From NCBI RefSeq assembly GCF_000941075.1, contig NZ_CP007229.1, forward strand, positions 744,001-808,000: DNA of 64,000 nucleotides, written 5' to 3'. Below the pieces are notes generated by a model, which was not told the DNA's origin, made no database searches, and worked only from the letters and a program-made list of their open reading frames with translations. How positions within the stretch are numbered: the first letter of the stretch is position 1; the number at the start of each line of letters is the position of its first letter. A program made the translations under genes and the position numbers. Of the stretch, positions 41,892 to 52,522 are shown piece by piece. The stretch comes from Mesomycoplasma dispar. GTDB lineage: Bacteria; Bacillota_I; Bacilli_A; Mycoplasmatales; Metamycoplasmataceae.

Positions 41892-41918
41892 TTGTTTAAA
41901 ATAAAAAAGTGGTATAAT
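41892..41918 (+). promoter_or_regulatory. Promoter of rimP-nusA-infB operon (extended -10)
   Basis: TGGTATAAT (TG-N-TATAAT, hexamer at 41913-41918) has TTGTTT 15 nt upstream (41892-41897). It is the best sigma-A-type promoter in the 41700-42022 intergenic region and lies about 105 nt before rimP. On the opposite strand a weaker TTATAAC-like element near 41745 may serve pulA. Confidence 0.7.
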
Positions 41919-41950
41919 AATTTCAAATATCACAATTTTTTTGTATTTAG

Positions 41951-41983
41951 AACAAAAAGTTGTCATTTCGACAACTTTTTGTT
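41951..41983 (+). promoter_or_regulatory. Leader hairpin upstream of rimP-nusA (possible attenuator)
   Basis: AACAAAAAGTTGTC (41951-41964) and its perfect complement (41970-41983) form a 14-bp stem with a 5-nt loop. It starts 33 nt after the -10 element and 39 nt before the rimP start. The stem is followed by a T-rich stretch. In this position it could act as a transcription attenuator. Confidence 0.6.
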
Positions 41984-42022
41984 TATTGTTTTATTTATTA
42001 GATAGGGTTAAAAGGAGCAAAT

Positions 42023-42250
42023 TTGGATTTAATTGAACAATTAAAAAATGAATTTAAACAGATTTTATCGATTAATTTTGTTCAAGAAAATGGTTTAAAT
42101 TATTTGAGAATCGTCACCGACTATCGCTCGCTTAAGGAAGTTGAAAAAATTTCTATTGAGATTTCTGATTTTATTGATAAAATTGAAACTAATGAAAAAA
42201 ACTTTATTTTAGAGGTACTTTCAAGAGGACAGGAATTCCAAAATGACTAA
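42023..42250 (+). CDS. rimP: Short ribosome maturation factor RimP-like protein
   Basis: A TTG start at 42023 is set by AAAGGAG at 42011-42017. The product is only 75 aa. YLRIVTDYRSLKEVEKIS and the following segment ending in LEVLSRG match the N-terminal alpha/beta domain of RimP, which normally ends LEVSSPG. The usual C-terminal SH3-like domain (about 70 residues) is absent, so this is roughly half the common length. Position directly before nusA is the conserved rimP location. The stop overlaps nusA by 8 nt. Confidence 0.7.
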   Translation: MDLIEQLKNEFKQILSINFVQENGLNYLRIVTDYRSLKEVEKISIEISDFIDKIETNEKNFILEVLSRGQEFQND

Positions 42251-44153
42251 AAAAAAAAGAAATGAAAACCCAAAAATCAACCCAAAAGATAGTATAAAAT
42301 TAATAGTTCAATCAATTAAAGAGGTTGCTAAAAACAGCGAGTTAACATTAGAAACTGTTATCGAAATTTTTCGACAAGCAATTGAATTTGTCATAAATAA
42401 AAAAATTGACCCTGATGCACAAATTCAAATCGAAGCCGATATTGAAAAGTCTATCTTTAAAGTTTACAACACAAACGGTATTGTTGTTGAAGATTCTTAT
42501 TTTGAAGAACTTACCAATGAAGAAAAAGTTAGTGAAGCTGTTTCATTTATTTTACTTTCAAATGCAAAAGAAGTTAACCCTAACGTTCAAGTTGATGATA
42601 TTTTCACAATTGAGATCAATCTTGAGACTTTTGAACAATGACTTTTTACCGCAATTATGCATTCTTTCAAACAGAAAATTTCTGAACTTGTTCGCAACAA
42701 TATTTACGACAAATATTTAGCACTTAAAAATCAAGTAGTTTTAGCAACGATTACTAACAAAATTTCTGCAGGTTATATTTTCGAAATCGATGATGACAAA
42801 GTCGCTGCTTTTATGCCAAGTCATTACGCAATTGGGCATAATAATATGAAAATCGGCACTAAACACGAAGTTGTAATTGAAAATGTTACTAAAAATATTC
42901 GACAATCACAAGTAATTGTTTCTTCAAAATCAGTTCAACTAGTTAAGAAAAAAATAATCGATGCAATTCCTGAATTACAGTCGAATTTTCTAGAAATAAC
43001 TTCAATTGCGCGTGTACCTGGCGAAAAATGCAAAGTTGCCGTTCGTAAAACTGATGACTCTGAGGCAAGTGATATTTCCGAAATTGGTTCGATTGTTGGT
43101 GAGACTGGCTCAAGAGTTTTTGCAATTTCCCAAGAATTAGATGGCGAAAAAATCGAAGTTATTAAACACGATGACAATATCATCCAATTTATCGTCAATG
43201 CGATGGCACCAGCAAGAGTTATTTGCGTTAAAGAATTTAGAATAAACCATAAATTACGGCGTTTTACGGTAGTAGTTCCTGATTTTCAACATAGTTTAGC
43301 AATCGGAAAAAATGGTTCAAATGTTAAACTAGCAGCGGATTTAACCCGTTCATTATTACAAATTCTTCCTTATTCAGCGATTCTAAAAGATGAAAATTTC
43401 CAAATTGAATGAAACGGAAACATTAAAGACCAGCAAGAATTAACTGAAATTAAAAATGAATATATGCAACGTCAGCAAAATCGCATCTATCAAAGTCAAA
43501 GAAATTATTATAGTCATAATTCTGATAGTTTTGACTCAATTCTCCAAGAATTTGAATCTGATATTCGCGAACTCGAAAAACCTTATGGCGTTGAAAGAGA
43601 ATTTATTCCAAGAAATCAACAAAAATCACAAAGAACCGAAAAACCTGAACGTTCAGAACAGCGTGAAGTAGCACAAACTAGAAAAAACCCTTCACCTTCT
43701 TCTAGTAAATCACGTTTTGCTGCTAAAAATTTAGCAAAACGTGATAATAATTCAGGATATTATAACAATAATTACAACTCTGATTCTGAAGATGGTTCTA
43801 ATTCTTACCAAAATGTTAGTCAAAAAGCGTTTTTCGACGCTGATTCGCTTTTTAATTCAGCCCTAAATGAAGCAATTAACGAAAACGAATTAATTGATAA
43901 AAAACATAAAGAAGAGGAAGAAAGTAAAAAACAAGAACAACATAGAGAGCATCAAAATAACAATTTCCAAGCAAATTCTAGTCGAAATTACCAAGGAAAT
44001 AGACCGCCAAAAACTAGTCCTAACTTTGATCCTGACAAAAAAGAAGAAGCATACATCCAAAATGAAAGACAAATTCGAAATTTCAAATCCGATGATGATC
44101 TTGTAAAATACACAGGAGTTGGTGATATTGATATTGACGACTTTGATTTTTAG
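42243..44153 (+). CDS. nusA: Transcription termination/antitermination factor NusA with long C-terminal extension
   Basis: The 636-aa frame has Trp-TGA codons at 42639 and 43410. The N-terminal RNA-polymerase-binding domain (~1-130) is followed by an S1 domain (~145-210). KH domains come next (~220-390), including SIARVPGEKCKVAV and LAIGKNGSNVKLA, the GxxG-bearing motif. From ~400 onward the chain becomes a disordered-looking extension rich in Gln, Asn, Ser, Lys and Glu, ending in an acidic IDIDDFDF tail. Typical bacterial NusA without extra acidic repeats is about 350-400 residues. NusA of Mycoplasma pneumoniae also has an extended C-terminus that contributes to RNA polymerase-ribosome coupling; a similar role here is an inference. 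Confidence 0.92.
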
Positions 44154-44161
44154 GAAAAAAA

Positions 44162-44455
44162 GTGAAAAGTTATACAAGAAAATGCATTGTTGATCAACAA
44201 ATTTATCCAATTGAAAATTTAATTAGATTCACTTATAATAAAAAAGATAAATTAATTATTGACAAATTTTTAGATAGAAAAATTGGTGGCAGAGGCGCAT
44301 ACATTTTTGCTGACTATGATAAAATTCAGCTAGCCATTAAAAGGAAACTTTTTAATCGTGCTTTTAAAACGAATATTCCGACTATTGCATACCAAAATTT
44401 AGCCAACGAGGTAGATCTAATATGAAAAAACCACAAAAACGAATCTCAAATGTAG
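44162..44455 (+). CDS. rnpM: YlxR family RNA-binding protein
   Basis: GTG at 44162 opens the family motif RKCIVDQQ, followed by IGGRGAYIF, the GRGAY block typical of YlxR. Members bind RNA, and the Bacillus subtilis protein modulates RNase P. Under the standard code it would end at TGA 44423, but in code 4 that codon is Trp and the frame continues to TAG 44453-44455. This gives 97 aa and a 34-nt overlap with infB. Location between nusA and infB is the conserved position. Confidence 0.85.
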
Positions 44456-46221
44456 GCGAAATTAAAGCACAACTGAAAAACGTTGAAACTAAAGTACACA
44501 ACGGTGTTTTCCTTTTTTCTGGAATAATGACAATTGCTGAGTTAGCAAAAAAAATTAATGTCTCAGTTAACGAAATTATTACCTATTTTTTCCACCAGGC
44601 AAAAATGTATAATTTAAATCATAGTCTCACCGAGGACGAAATTGCCGAAATATGTCTAGAATTCGGACTTGATTTTAAAAAGGAAATCCAAATTGATGCT
44701 TCTAATTTTATGGAGGAAGTCTCAATTCAAGATAGTGCCGTCGATTTAACTGTGCGTCCACCGATTATTACCGTTATGGGACATGTCGATCACGGAAAAA
44801 CAACTTTACTTGATTATATTCGTAAAACGAATATTGCCAAAAGTGAAAAAGGGGGAATTACCCAACACACTGGAGCTTATCAAGTTATTTTTGAAAATCA
44901 CGTTATTAATTTCATCGACACTCCTGGACATGAAGCATTTACGCAAATGCGGGCTCGCGGGGCAAAAGTTACCGATATTATCGTCCTTGTTGTTGCCGCT
45001 GATGATGGGGTAATGCCGCAAACTAAAGAAGCAATTAATCACGCAATGGCGGCAAATGTGCCAATTATCGTCTTTGTTAACAAAATGGATAAACCAAATA
45101 AAGACATCGATCGGATCAAAAACGAACTTTCTGCACTTAATATTGTCACCGAAGAATGGGGTGGAAATAACATTTTTGTCTACGGATCAGCGTTAACTGG
45201 TGAAGGAATTGATAGTCTTTTTCGCTCAATTTTACTAGTTGCGGAAATGCTTGAACTAAAAGCTAATAAAAATCGTTATCCAATTGGGACAGTTATTGAA
45301 GCAAAACTGCACCATAATAAAGGAACAATTGCCACTTTAATGGTTCAAAACGGAACTTTAATGGTTAGAGATTTTATTGTTGCTGGTTATCAATACGGTC
45401 GAATTCGTTCACTTGAGGATACAAACGGACAGTCAATTAAATTTGCGCCGCCAGGAACGCCAGTAATTGTTACTGGTCTGAATTATGTTCCTGAAGCTGG
45501 TGATAAATTTTTCGGTTTCCACGAAGAAAAATTTGCCAAACAGTTAGCACTTGAGAAAAAGCAGTCAGAAAAAATTTCGAAGTCAAAATTACAAACTCGC
45601 CAACAAACAAAAGAAAAAACACTAAACATTATTATCAAAGCCGATGTTGCCGGAATTGCGCAGGCTTTACACGCTACAATTGAAAAACTTGCCTCAAAAC
45701 ACGTGCATATTCACATTTTGCATTCAGGAGTTGGGATTATTAACAAGGCTGATATTTTACTTGCACAAACCTCAAATTCAACAATTTATGCATTTAACTT
45801 GCAAATTCCAGCAGCAATTAAAGCACAAGCAAAACAGGCAAATGTTGAAATCCGCGAACATACAATTATTTATAAAATTGTTGATGAAATTAAAAAGCAA
45901 GTCCGTGGTATGCGCGAAATCAAATATGAACTTCAGCAAATTGGAACAGCAAAAATTATTGCTAAATTCTGATTTTCTAAGGTTGGCTCAATTGCTGGAT
46001 GTAGCGTGCTTTCGGGAAAATTTGTTGAAAATTGCAAAATTGAACTCTGAAGAAATTCAAAATTAATCCACACTGGAAGGATTGAATCCCTTCAACGTGA
46101 TAAAAATCCAGTCAAAGAAGTCCAAGTGGGTAATGAATTTGGAACACATATTTATAAATTCAACGACATCGAAATCGGTGATGAACTAAAAGCATTTTTA
46201 GATGTTGAAGTCGAAGAATAA
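44422..46221 (+). CDS. infB: Translation initiation factor IF-2
   Basis: The 599-aa protein has an N-terminal IF2_N-like helical domain ([18 protein letters not shown], ~35-90). A G domain carries GHVDHGKT (~120-127), DTPGHEAF and NKMD. It continues with domain II ([13 protein letters not shown]) and the C-terminal fMet-tRNA-binding domains. Trp-TGA codons fall near 45970 and 46051, so the standard code would cut it to 516 residues and lose the C-terminal domain. The N-terminal extension seen in larger bacteria is absent, as is common in mycoplasmas. Confidence 0.95.
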
Positions 46222-46233
46222 AAAGGAGCAATA

Positions 46234-46617
46234 ATGTCTGTTAGTCACGAAAAAAGACAAACTTATTACCAACAATTAATTTCAAAAGTAATCGAGTCAC
46301 ATTTTTCCGAAAGAATGCCAGTTTCAGTTAACTGAGTGCGACTTTCAGGTGATAATTCCCATCTTTTTGTTTATTTAGAGTTCGAATTTGATGCTGAAAA
46401 ATATCTAGCAGAAATTATTAGTGCCCAAAAATTTATCAGATTAAAATTTGGCAATCTCCTTGAAGGTTTTAAAGTTCCTGAATTACACTTCCAACTTGAT
46501 CCAGTGGCGAAACGGGTAGATGAAATGGACAAAATTTTTGCCCGAATTAGGGAAGAAGATGAAAAAAATGAAGAAAATAACGGGAAAAATCAACAAGAGG
46601 ATAAAAAAAGCGAATAA
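46234..46617 (+). CDS. rbfA: Ribosome-binding factor A
   Basis: ATG 46234 follows AAAAGGAG. The 127-aa chain, with one TGA-Trp near 46333, shows the KH-like fold pattern and the conserved C-terminal FKVPELHFQLD (PEL-x-F-x-x-D) followed by a helix. The last ~20 residues are Glu/Asn/Lys-rich. RbfA helps mature the 16S rRNA 5' end. It is the last gene of the operon. Confidence 0.88.
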
Positions 46618-46631
46618 AGTTCGCTTTTTTT
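46604..46631 (+). terminator. Terminator overlapping the rbfA stop
   Basis: AAAAAAGCGAA pairs with TTCGCTTTTTT around a short loop and runs into T7. It begins inside the rbfA 3' end and lies 19 nt before dnaE, so dnaE either has its own start site or depends on read-through. Confidence 0.8.
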
Positions 46632-46649
46632 AAAATTTAGCAAAATAAA

Positions 46650-49607
46650 ATGAAATTAATTAATTTACATACAAGAACTGAATATACTTTTTTATCATCA
46701 ACAATCAAATTAGATTCATTGATTAGTTTTGCAGTTGCAAAAAATTTAAAAACTTTGGTAATAACCGATCTAAATTCAATGTTCGGCGTGCCCAAATTTT
46801 ATAAATTATGCAAGGAAAATGAGATAAATCCTGTTATCGGGCTTGAAATTGAAATTGAAAGTTTCCATTTTATACTACTTGCAAAAAATTATCAAGGTTA
46901 TGTTTTTCTTTCCGAAATTTCTTCAAAAAAAACAAAAAAAAATGATATTTTTTTAGTTGATCTTTTAGAAAAAGATGATATAATTATCGTCGATCATCCA
47001 AAAAAAGGGTTTTATGCCCAAAAAAAAACGCAATTAGACACGCTATTTGATAAGAAAAAGTTAAAAAATTATTACATTGTTGAAAATAATCCCGAAATTA
47101 GTAACGCAATTTATGTTCAAGAAAGGGATGTTCTTTTTGCAAAAGAAAAAATTTATCTCGAATCACTTGCCAAAATTAAAGGGACAATTTTAGATTCGAA
47201 AGCAAAGTTTTACGATTTTGACCAATGAGATCAAGAAATCGATCCTGTTATTATCGAGCGAACAAATTCGCTTGTTGAAAATATCGAAATTGAATTTCCT
47301 AAAATTGAATTTAACCTTCCTGATTTGAATCACGAAAGTGGTCTTGAGTCAAATCTTCTTTTAAAAAAGATTCTTAATGAATCAATTCAAAAAAAAAGCG
47401 CTGAACTTGTAAATTATAATTGAAAACCACGGCTTAAATACGAATATGATACAATTTGCAAGTTAAACTTTAGCAACTATTTCCTTGTAATTTGAGATTT
47501 TCTAAAATGAGCAAGGCAAAATCAAATTCTAATCGGACCAGGACGAGGTTCAGTTTCAGGTTCTTTAATCGCTTATTTGCTAGATATTACCGCCGTAAAT
47601 CCTTTAAAACATAATCTAATTTTCGAACGATTTTTAAATCCTAAACGAATTTCGATGCCAGATATCGATATCGACATTCAAGACACAAGACGAAACGAGA
47701 TAATTGATTATTTATTTGAAAAGTATGGTAGTGAACATTGTGCTACAATTATCACTTTTTCGACATTAGCCGCTAAAAGTGTTTTCCGTGATATTTCCAA
47801 AATCTTTGGAATCCCAGAAATTCAAGTTAATAAAAATGCAAAGTTAATTGCTGCTAATATGAGTTTAGCAGAATTATATGCCCAGGAAAAATCAGCCTTT
47901 CGTAAATTAATTAACAACGGCGATAATTTCCAAGGGCAGGATAATAGTGAAATTTATAAAAAGATCTATGAAATCAGTGTTTTTTTAGAAGGGATGCCTC
48001 GTCAGTCTTCAACTCATGCTGCTGGAATTATTCTTTCAAAAGTGCCAATTCAGAAATTAGTTCCCGTTCATTATTCAAAGGAAAATCTTAATCAAACTCA
48101 ATTTTCAGCTGAGTTTATTGAGGATTTTTCGCTTTTAAAAATTGATTTATTAGGTCTTAAAAATCTAACTATAGTCGCAAATATTCTCTCAAAAATTACT
48201 AGAAACGGTAGAAATCTCACTTTTGAAGAACTGCCAACCGAAGATAAAGATGCAAATAATTTATTATCTCAAGGGAAAACAAGCGGAATTTTTCAACTAG
48301 AATCACCAGGAATGACTGCAAGTATTAAAAAAATTGGTGTTAATTCAATTAACGATGTCACTGCGATAATCTCACTTTATCGCCCTGGTCCAATCAAGCA
48401 AATTCCAACTTATGCAAAAAATAAATCAACTAACAACTGAAAAAAATTATTTCCTGACTATGATAAAATCGTCGAATCGACTTTTGGGGTAATTATTTAT
48501 CAAGAACAAATTATGCAAATTTGCCAAGTTGTTGCTGGTTTTAATTTAGAGCAAGCGGATATTATCCGCGTTGCAATTTCAAAAAAAAATGAGACAAAAC
48601 TTAATAAAATTAAAGAAAATTTTATTAAAAATGGAATTAATTTAGGTTATGATTCAAAATTAGTTAAACACATTTATGATCTGATTTACAAATTCGCTGA
48701 TTATGGATTTAACAAAGCGCACGCGGTTGCTTATGCAACTTTAGCTTATAAAATGGCCTATTTGAAAGCGAAATATCCTGCCTATTTTTTTGTTGAACTA
48801 ATCTCAAACGAAAACGGCTCACAACCTAATATTGAAAAATATGCCGATGAAGCAAAAAATTTTGGCTTTCAAATCCAAAGACCGAACATTAACTTTTCAA
48901 CGCAAAACGCCGTTTTTGATGAATCAAGAAATTCAATTTTTTTGCCACTTTTAATGATTAAAGGTCTTGGTGCGATTGCAGTGAAAACGATCGTTGACGA
49001 ACGAAACAAAAACGGCAAATACAAAAATTTCCTTGATTTTATTAGAAGAATGAAACTAGTTAATTTTTCGAAAGTAGCAATCGAAAAATTAATTTTTGCA
49101 AATGCACTTAACGAATTTGCAAATCAAGAAACATTAGCTCATAATTTTGAATTACTTTGAAATCATGGTAGTTTTGTCTTAAATGATAAAGAGGGAAATT
49201 TAGTATCCCGACAAGATTCGGAAAATGATAATTCAGAAATTGATTTTTTAGAAAAAATACCTTATGATGAAGAAAATAATTACCAAAACGAGTTAAAATA
49301 TCTCGGAATGTCGTTTATTCAGCGACAAAATAATCCGCTTTTTGCCAACCAAATTTTGTTAAAAGATTTAAAACCAGGTGTTGAATACCGTTTGATTTTG
49401 AAATTAAATTTAGTCAAAAAAACAATCTATAAAAATTATAAAATATCTTTAAGCGATCAGCAAAATAATGAGGTTGTAACTTATGATAAAAATCCAGAAT
49501 ATCAAAATTTAGAAACAAAAAAATACTATGAATTTATAGTACTTTTCACTAATTCAGGAAAATACCAAATTAAAGGAATTCCAAAAAGAGTTGCTAATTA
49601 TGACTAG
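46650..49607 (+). CDS. dnaE: DNA polymerase III alpha subunit, DnaE type
   Basis: The 985-aa frame contains several TGA-Trp codons. The N-terminal PHP domain (INLHTRTEYTFLSSTIKLD) has Thr-Arg where metal-binding PHP domains have a second His. Palm motifs are intact: GPGRGSVSGS (~298), PDIDIDIQDTRR (~336, catalytic Asp pair) and EGMPRQSSTHAAGIIL. A helix-hairpin-helix region and a degenerate OB-like C-terminus follow. There is no 3'-5' exonuclease insertion, which distinguishes it from PolC. Mycoplasmas usually carry both PolC and DnaE. The stop overlaps the exonuclease gene by 8 nt. Confidence 0.92.
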
Positions 49608-50487
49608 AAAAATATTGCTAATTGATGGAACTTGACTAACGTTCAAGTCATTTTTTGCCGGATATTACGGGAATCGACTTATTAATTCAAAAGGGGAAAT
49701 GACTTTTGCAATTCATATTTTTTTTAATTCACTTTTTAAATTAATAAGACTTACTGAACCTGATAATATTTATTTTGCCTTTGATTATGGATCAAAAACT
49801 GCTCGACACCAAAATTATCCTGATTATAAAAAGGGAAGAGTTAGACCGCCAGATTCACTTTTTTCGCAAATGCAGTTAATAAAAAAGATCCTTGGTTTTG
49901 CTAACTTTTTATGATCAGAACACGAAGATTTTGAAGCTGATGACTTAATTGCTTCCCTGCAAAAAAAGATTAGAGAAACTGATGAAGAAGCAGAAATACT
50001 AATTTTTAGTTCAGATCAAGATTTACTGCAGTTAGTTGACGAAAAAACAACAATTATTAATAAAATTGAAAATAATTTCATAAATACTAATACAATTCAT
50101 AATTTTTTTGAAACACACGGATTCCATCCAGAACAGGTTGTCGATTTTAAAGTTTTAGCCGGCGATAGTTCTGATAATATTAAGGTCATTGAAGGTTTAG
50201 GGAAAAAAGGTGCGATAAAATTATTGGAAAAATATAAAAATTTAGATAATATTTTCCTAAATCTTGGTAAAATTAATGAAAAACTTGCAAAACAAATTAC
50301 CGAAAAGAAAACCGAACTGTTATTTTTTAAAGATTTTATCAAACTAAACGATAGTGCTAATTTTAATTTTGATATTTTTCAAAAATTAGAAATTAAAATT
50401 AGCCGCGATTTAGTAGATATTTTAAACGATCTTGAGTTAAAAAAAGTCAACGATGCTCTATTTGAACTTGCTTCAAAACAAAATTAA
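49600..50487 (+). CDS. 5'-3' exonuclease (PolA N-terminal domain homologue)
   Basis: This 295-aa protein has the flap-nuclease motifs LLIDGTWLTFKSFFA, FAFDYGSKTAR, EADDLIA, SSDQDLLQLV and AGDSSDNIKVIEGLGKKGA (helix-3-turn-helix). These carry the acidic metal ligands. There is no polymerase domain, as in other mollicutes where it replaces full-length PolA in primer removal. The start ATG 49600 overlaps the dnaE end, giving a replication gene pair. TGA encodes Trp near 49633 and at 49912. Confidence 0.9.
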
Positions 50488-50516
50488 ACTGATAAATTCT
50501 GTAAAATTAACCTAAA

Positions 50517-51647
50517 ATGAAGAAAATTTTTTTATTCCCGCTCATCCTTTTGGGTTCAGCAGCGGCAACCGGTGGAGTTTATTTTATTTACAAAGCATCA
50601 AAAAATACTACAAACACCCCCGGAATTAGCATTAAAAAGTCAGAAGAATTACCTAAAACAAAAGATTTAAAAGACAATGTTGTTGTCAATCCTTCTGATA
50701 AAAAGTCAATTCGTATTGGTTTTTGGAATGTTTACAACTATTCTAATAAATCTACAAGAGCAAAAAACACTGCAAAAACTTATGCAATTGCAAAAGTTAT
50801 CGATTTTACGGGTCTTGATTTGATTGGTTTAGCCGAAATTAAACCAAACGCAGATGGCGCTGATCTTGTCAAGGAACTTCAAAATCTCAATCCGAATGCT
50901 GGCTGAAAGGAATTGACTACTAATAAATATGGAAAGAAAAACCAGGAAGAAAAATATACCTTTTTATATAAATCTTCACTTTTAGAAACGATAAATTTTG
51001 AAAACCCTTCTAATCCGTATTTAATTCAAGATGGCACAGAACTAACATGAGCTCGCCCACTGGCGGCTGTGAAGTTTAAAACAAAAACAACTATTAAAAA
51101 TGATTTCACATTAGCAATAGGTCATTTTGATGCGCCAAATGCTAGCAAAAATCGTAATGAAGCAAAGGATTCTGAAACTTCACAAGGTGCCCAAGAAGCT
51201 GGAGAAGCTCGCGATTTAGTTAATGTTTTAGGTGAAATTGATAAAAAAGATGGTGAAAATAACGAAATAATTTTTATGGCGGACACTAACATTCGCGGTG
51301 AAAATGCAGAAAAATTATTCAAATCTACACTTAAATCTTATAAATCTTTACTTAGTCATAACGAAAACACAACTCTTTCTGGCTCACGTCGGTCATATGC
51401 AAACTCCTATGACAAAATTTTCTATAAAGGTGATCTTGCGACTAAAAACGCACAAAAATTTGACATTTTTTCAATTTTTAGTAATAAAATTGTTGATTTA
51501 GCAAAATATGATCAGATGCGTAGAAAAGATGGTAGATCCGCTAATTACCAAGCAAATAACCCGAACGATCTTAACCGCATCCGGGCAATTTCTGATCACA
51601 CAATGGTTCATTTTGACCTTGAATTAAATGAGAGTGATAAAAATTAG
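50517..51647 (+). CDS. mnuA: Membrane nuclease, MnuA-like (EEP fold)
   Basis: The 376-aa protein opens with a basic N-terminus and hydrophobic anchor (residues ~4-26) without a lipobox Cys. It has the endonuclease/exonuclease/phosphatase layout: IRIGFWNVYNY, GLAEI (Glu107), GHFDAPN (His203), MADTNI (Asp256, Asn258) and SDHTMVHF (Asp360, His361). These are the expected metal and catalytic residues, so it should degrade extracellular nucleic acids to supply nucleotides. TGA-Trp codons occur at 50904 and 51048. A degenerate tandem paralogue lies at 31785-34934. Confidence 0.88.
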
Positions 51648-51675
51648 ATATTAAATTTTTCAATTTAAACAATTA

Positions 51676-52347
51676 ATGAAATTAAAAAGTACTGTAAATT
51701 TCGATGTTTTTCCAGAATTTGTTAAAAAAGAAATAAAGAAATCAGAGTTGATTTCTTGTGGTTATCACAACTGTAGTTTTGTAGGTTTTTTTAAAAATCA
51801 AAAAGTTCAAATTCGAGTTGCAACTAACGATTTTGTAAATTGGGAAAATGAAAAGAATTTTATTCAAGAAAATTCTAATTTTCTCTTTTATGATCAGGGA
51901 AATTTCATTAAAAAGTGAATTGAGGGCCAAATTTTAAGTCCAGAAAATTTGGGTTTACACCTTGACAAATTATTTTTGGCAATTTCTGATTTTCATAAGC
52001 AAAAAAATACAAAAATTGCCAAATTTAACTGGCAAACCGACGTTATATTGGACAAAAAATACATTAGTCTAGTTGAAAAATACCAATTTGATTCACTTGT
52101 AATTTCGCACAATGATTTGCAATTTAAAAACATAATCGTTTCGACAAAGGCGGTTTTTTTAATTGACTTTGAGTGAATTAGACTTAATAATCCTTACTTT
52201 GATTATGTTTGTTTGTACATCAATTTAGGAATTTCTCCTGAAAAAATCATTAAATTTTTTAATCTTGAAATTGAAAAATTTAATGATTTTGTTTACATAG
52301 TTAATGTTTTTACTAACTTTTGAAATAAAAAATTTTATGATAAATAA
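51676..52347 (+). CDS. Choline/aminoglycoside kinase-like phosphotransferase
   Basis: This 223-aa protein contains the Brenner-type catalytic motif SHNDLQFKNIIV, with the catalytic Asp and metal Asn. LIDFEW follows with the second metal Asp, as in choline kinase/LicA and related small-molecule kinases. The N-terminal lobe is short. Its substrate cannot be read from sequence; choline, ethanolamine or a sugar amine are possible. Trp-TGA codons are at about 51916, 52174 and 52321. The 175-nt region after it contains a strong inverted repeat and no other gene. Confidence 0.75.
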
Positions 52348-52466
52348 AAATTAGACAATTGTTAGAATAGCAATTAAAAAAAACGTTTGAATTTAGGCGT
52401 AATTTTGTTTTCCCTTTTTAAACTAAAAAAGCCAAAACCTTGATAAATTTAATGAAATTTTATTCC

Positions 52467-52498
52467 TTTTCTTTATAATTTTTATATTATAAAGAAAA
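52467..52498. promoter_or_regulatory. Perfect inverted repeat with mirrored TATAAT boxes
   Basis: TTTTCTTTATAAT (52467-52479) is exactly mirrored by ATTATAAAGAAAA (52486-52498) around a 6-nt centre. TATAAT occurs on both strands within it. It ends 24 nt before the start of the restriction-modification gene and could be promoter plus operator. Confidence 0.6.
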
Positions 52499-52522
52499 TA
52501 TGTTAATGTTATAAAATAAATT

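Noticed and set aside
42406-42720. A plus-strand ORF in another frame of nusA
   Set aside because: nusA is continuous across this region with conserved domains.
50517-50600. Lipoprotein signal on the intact membrane nuclease
   Set aside because: There is no Cys after the hydrophobic stretch, so it is called a membrane anchor rather than a lipobox.
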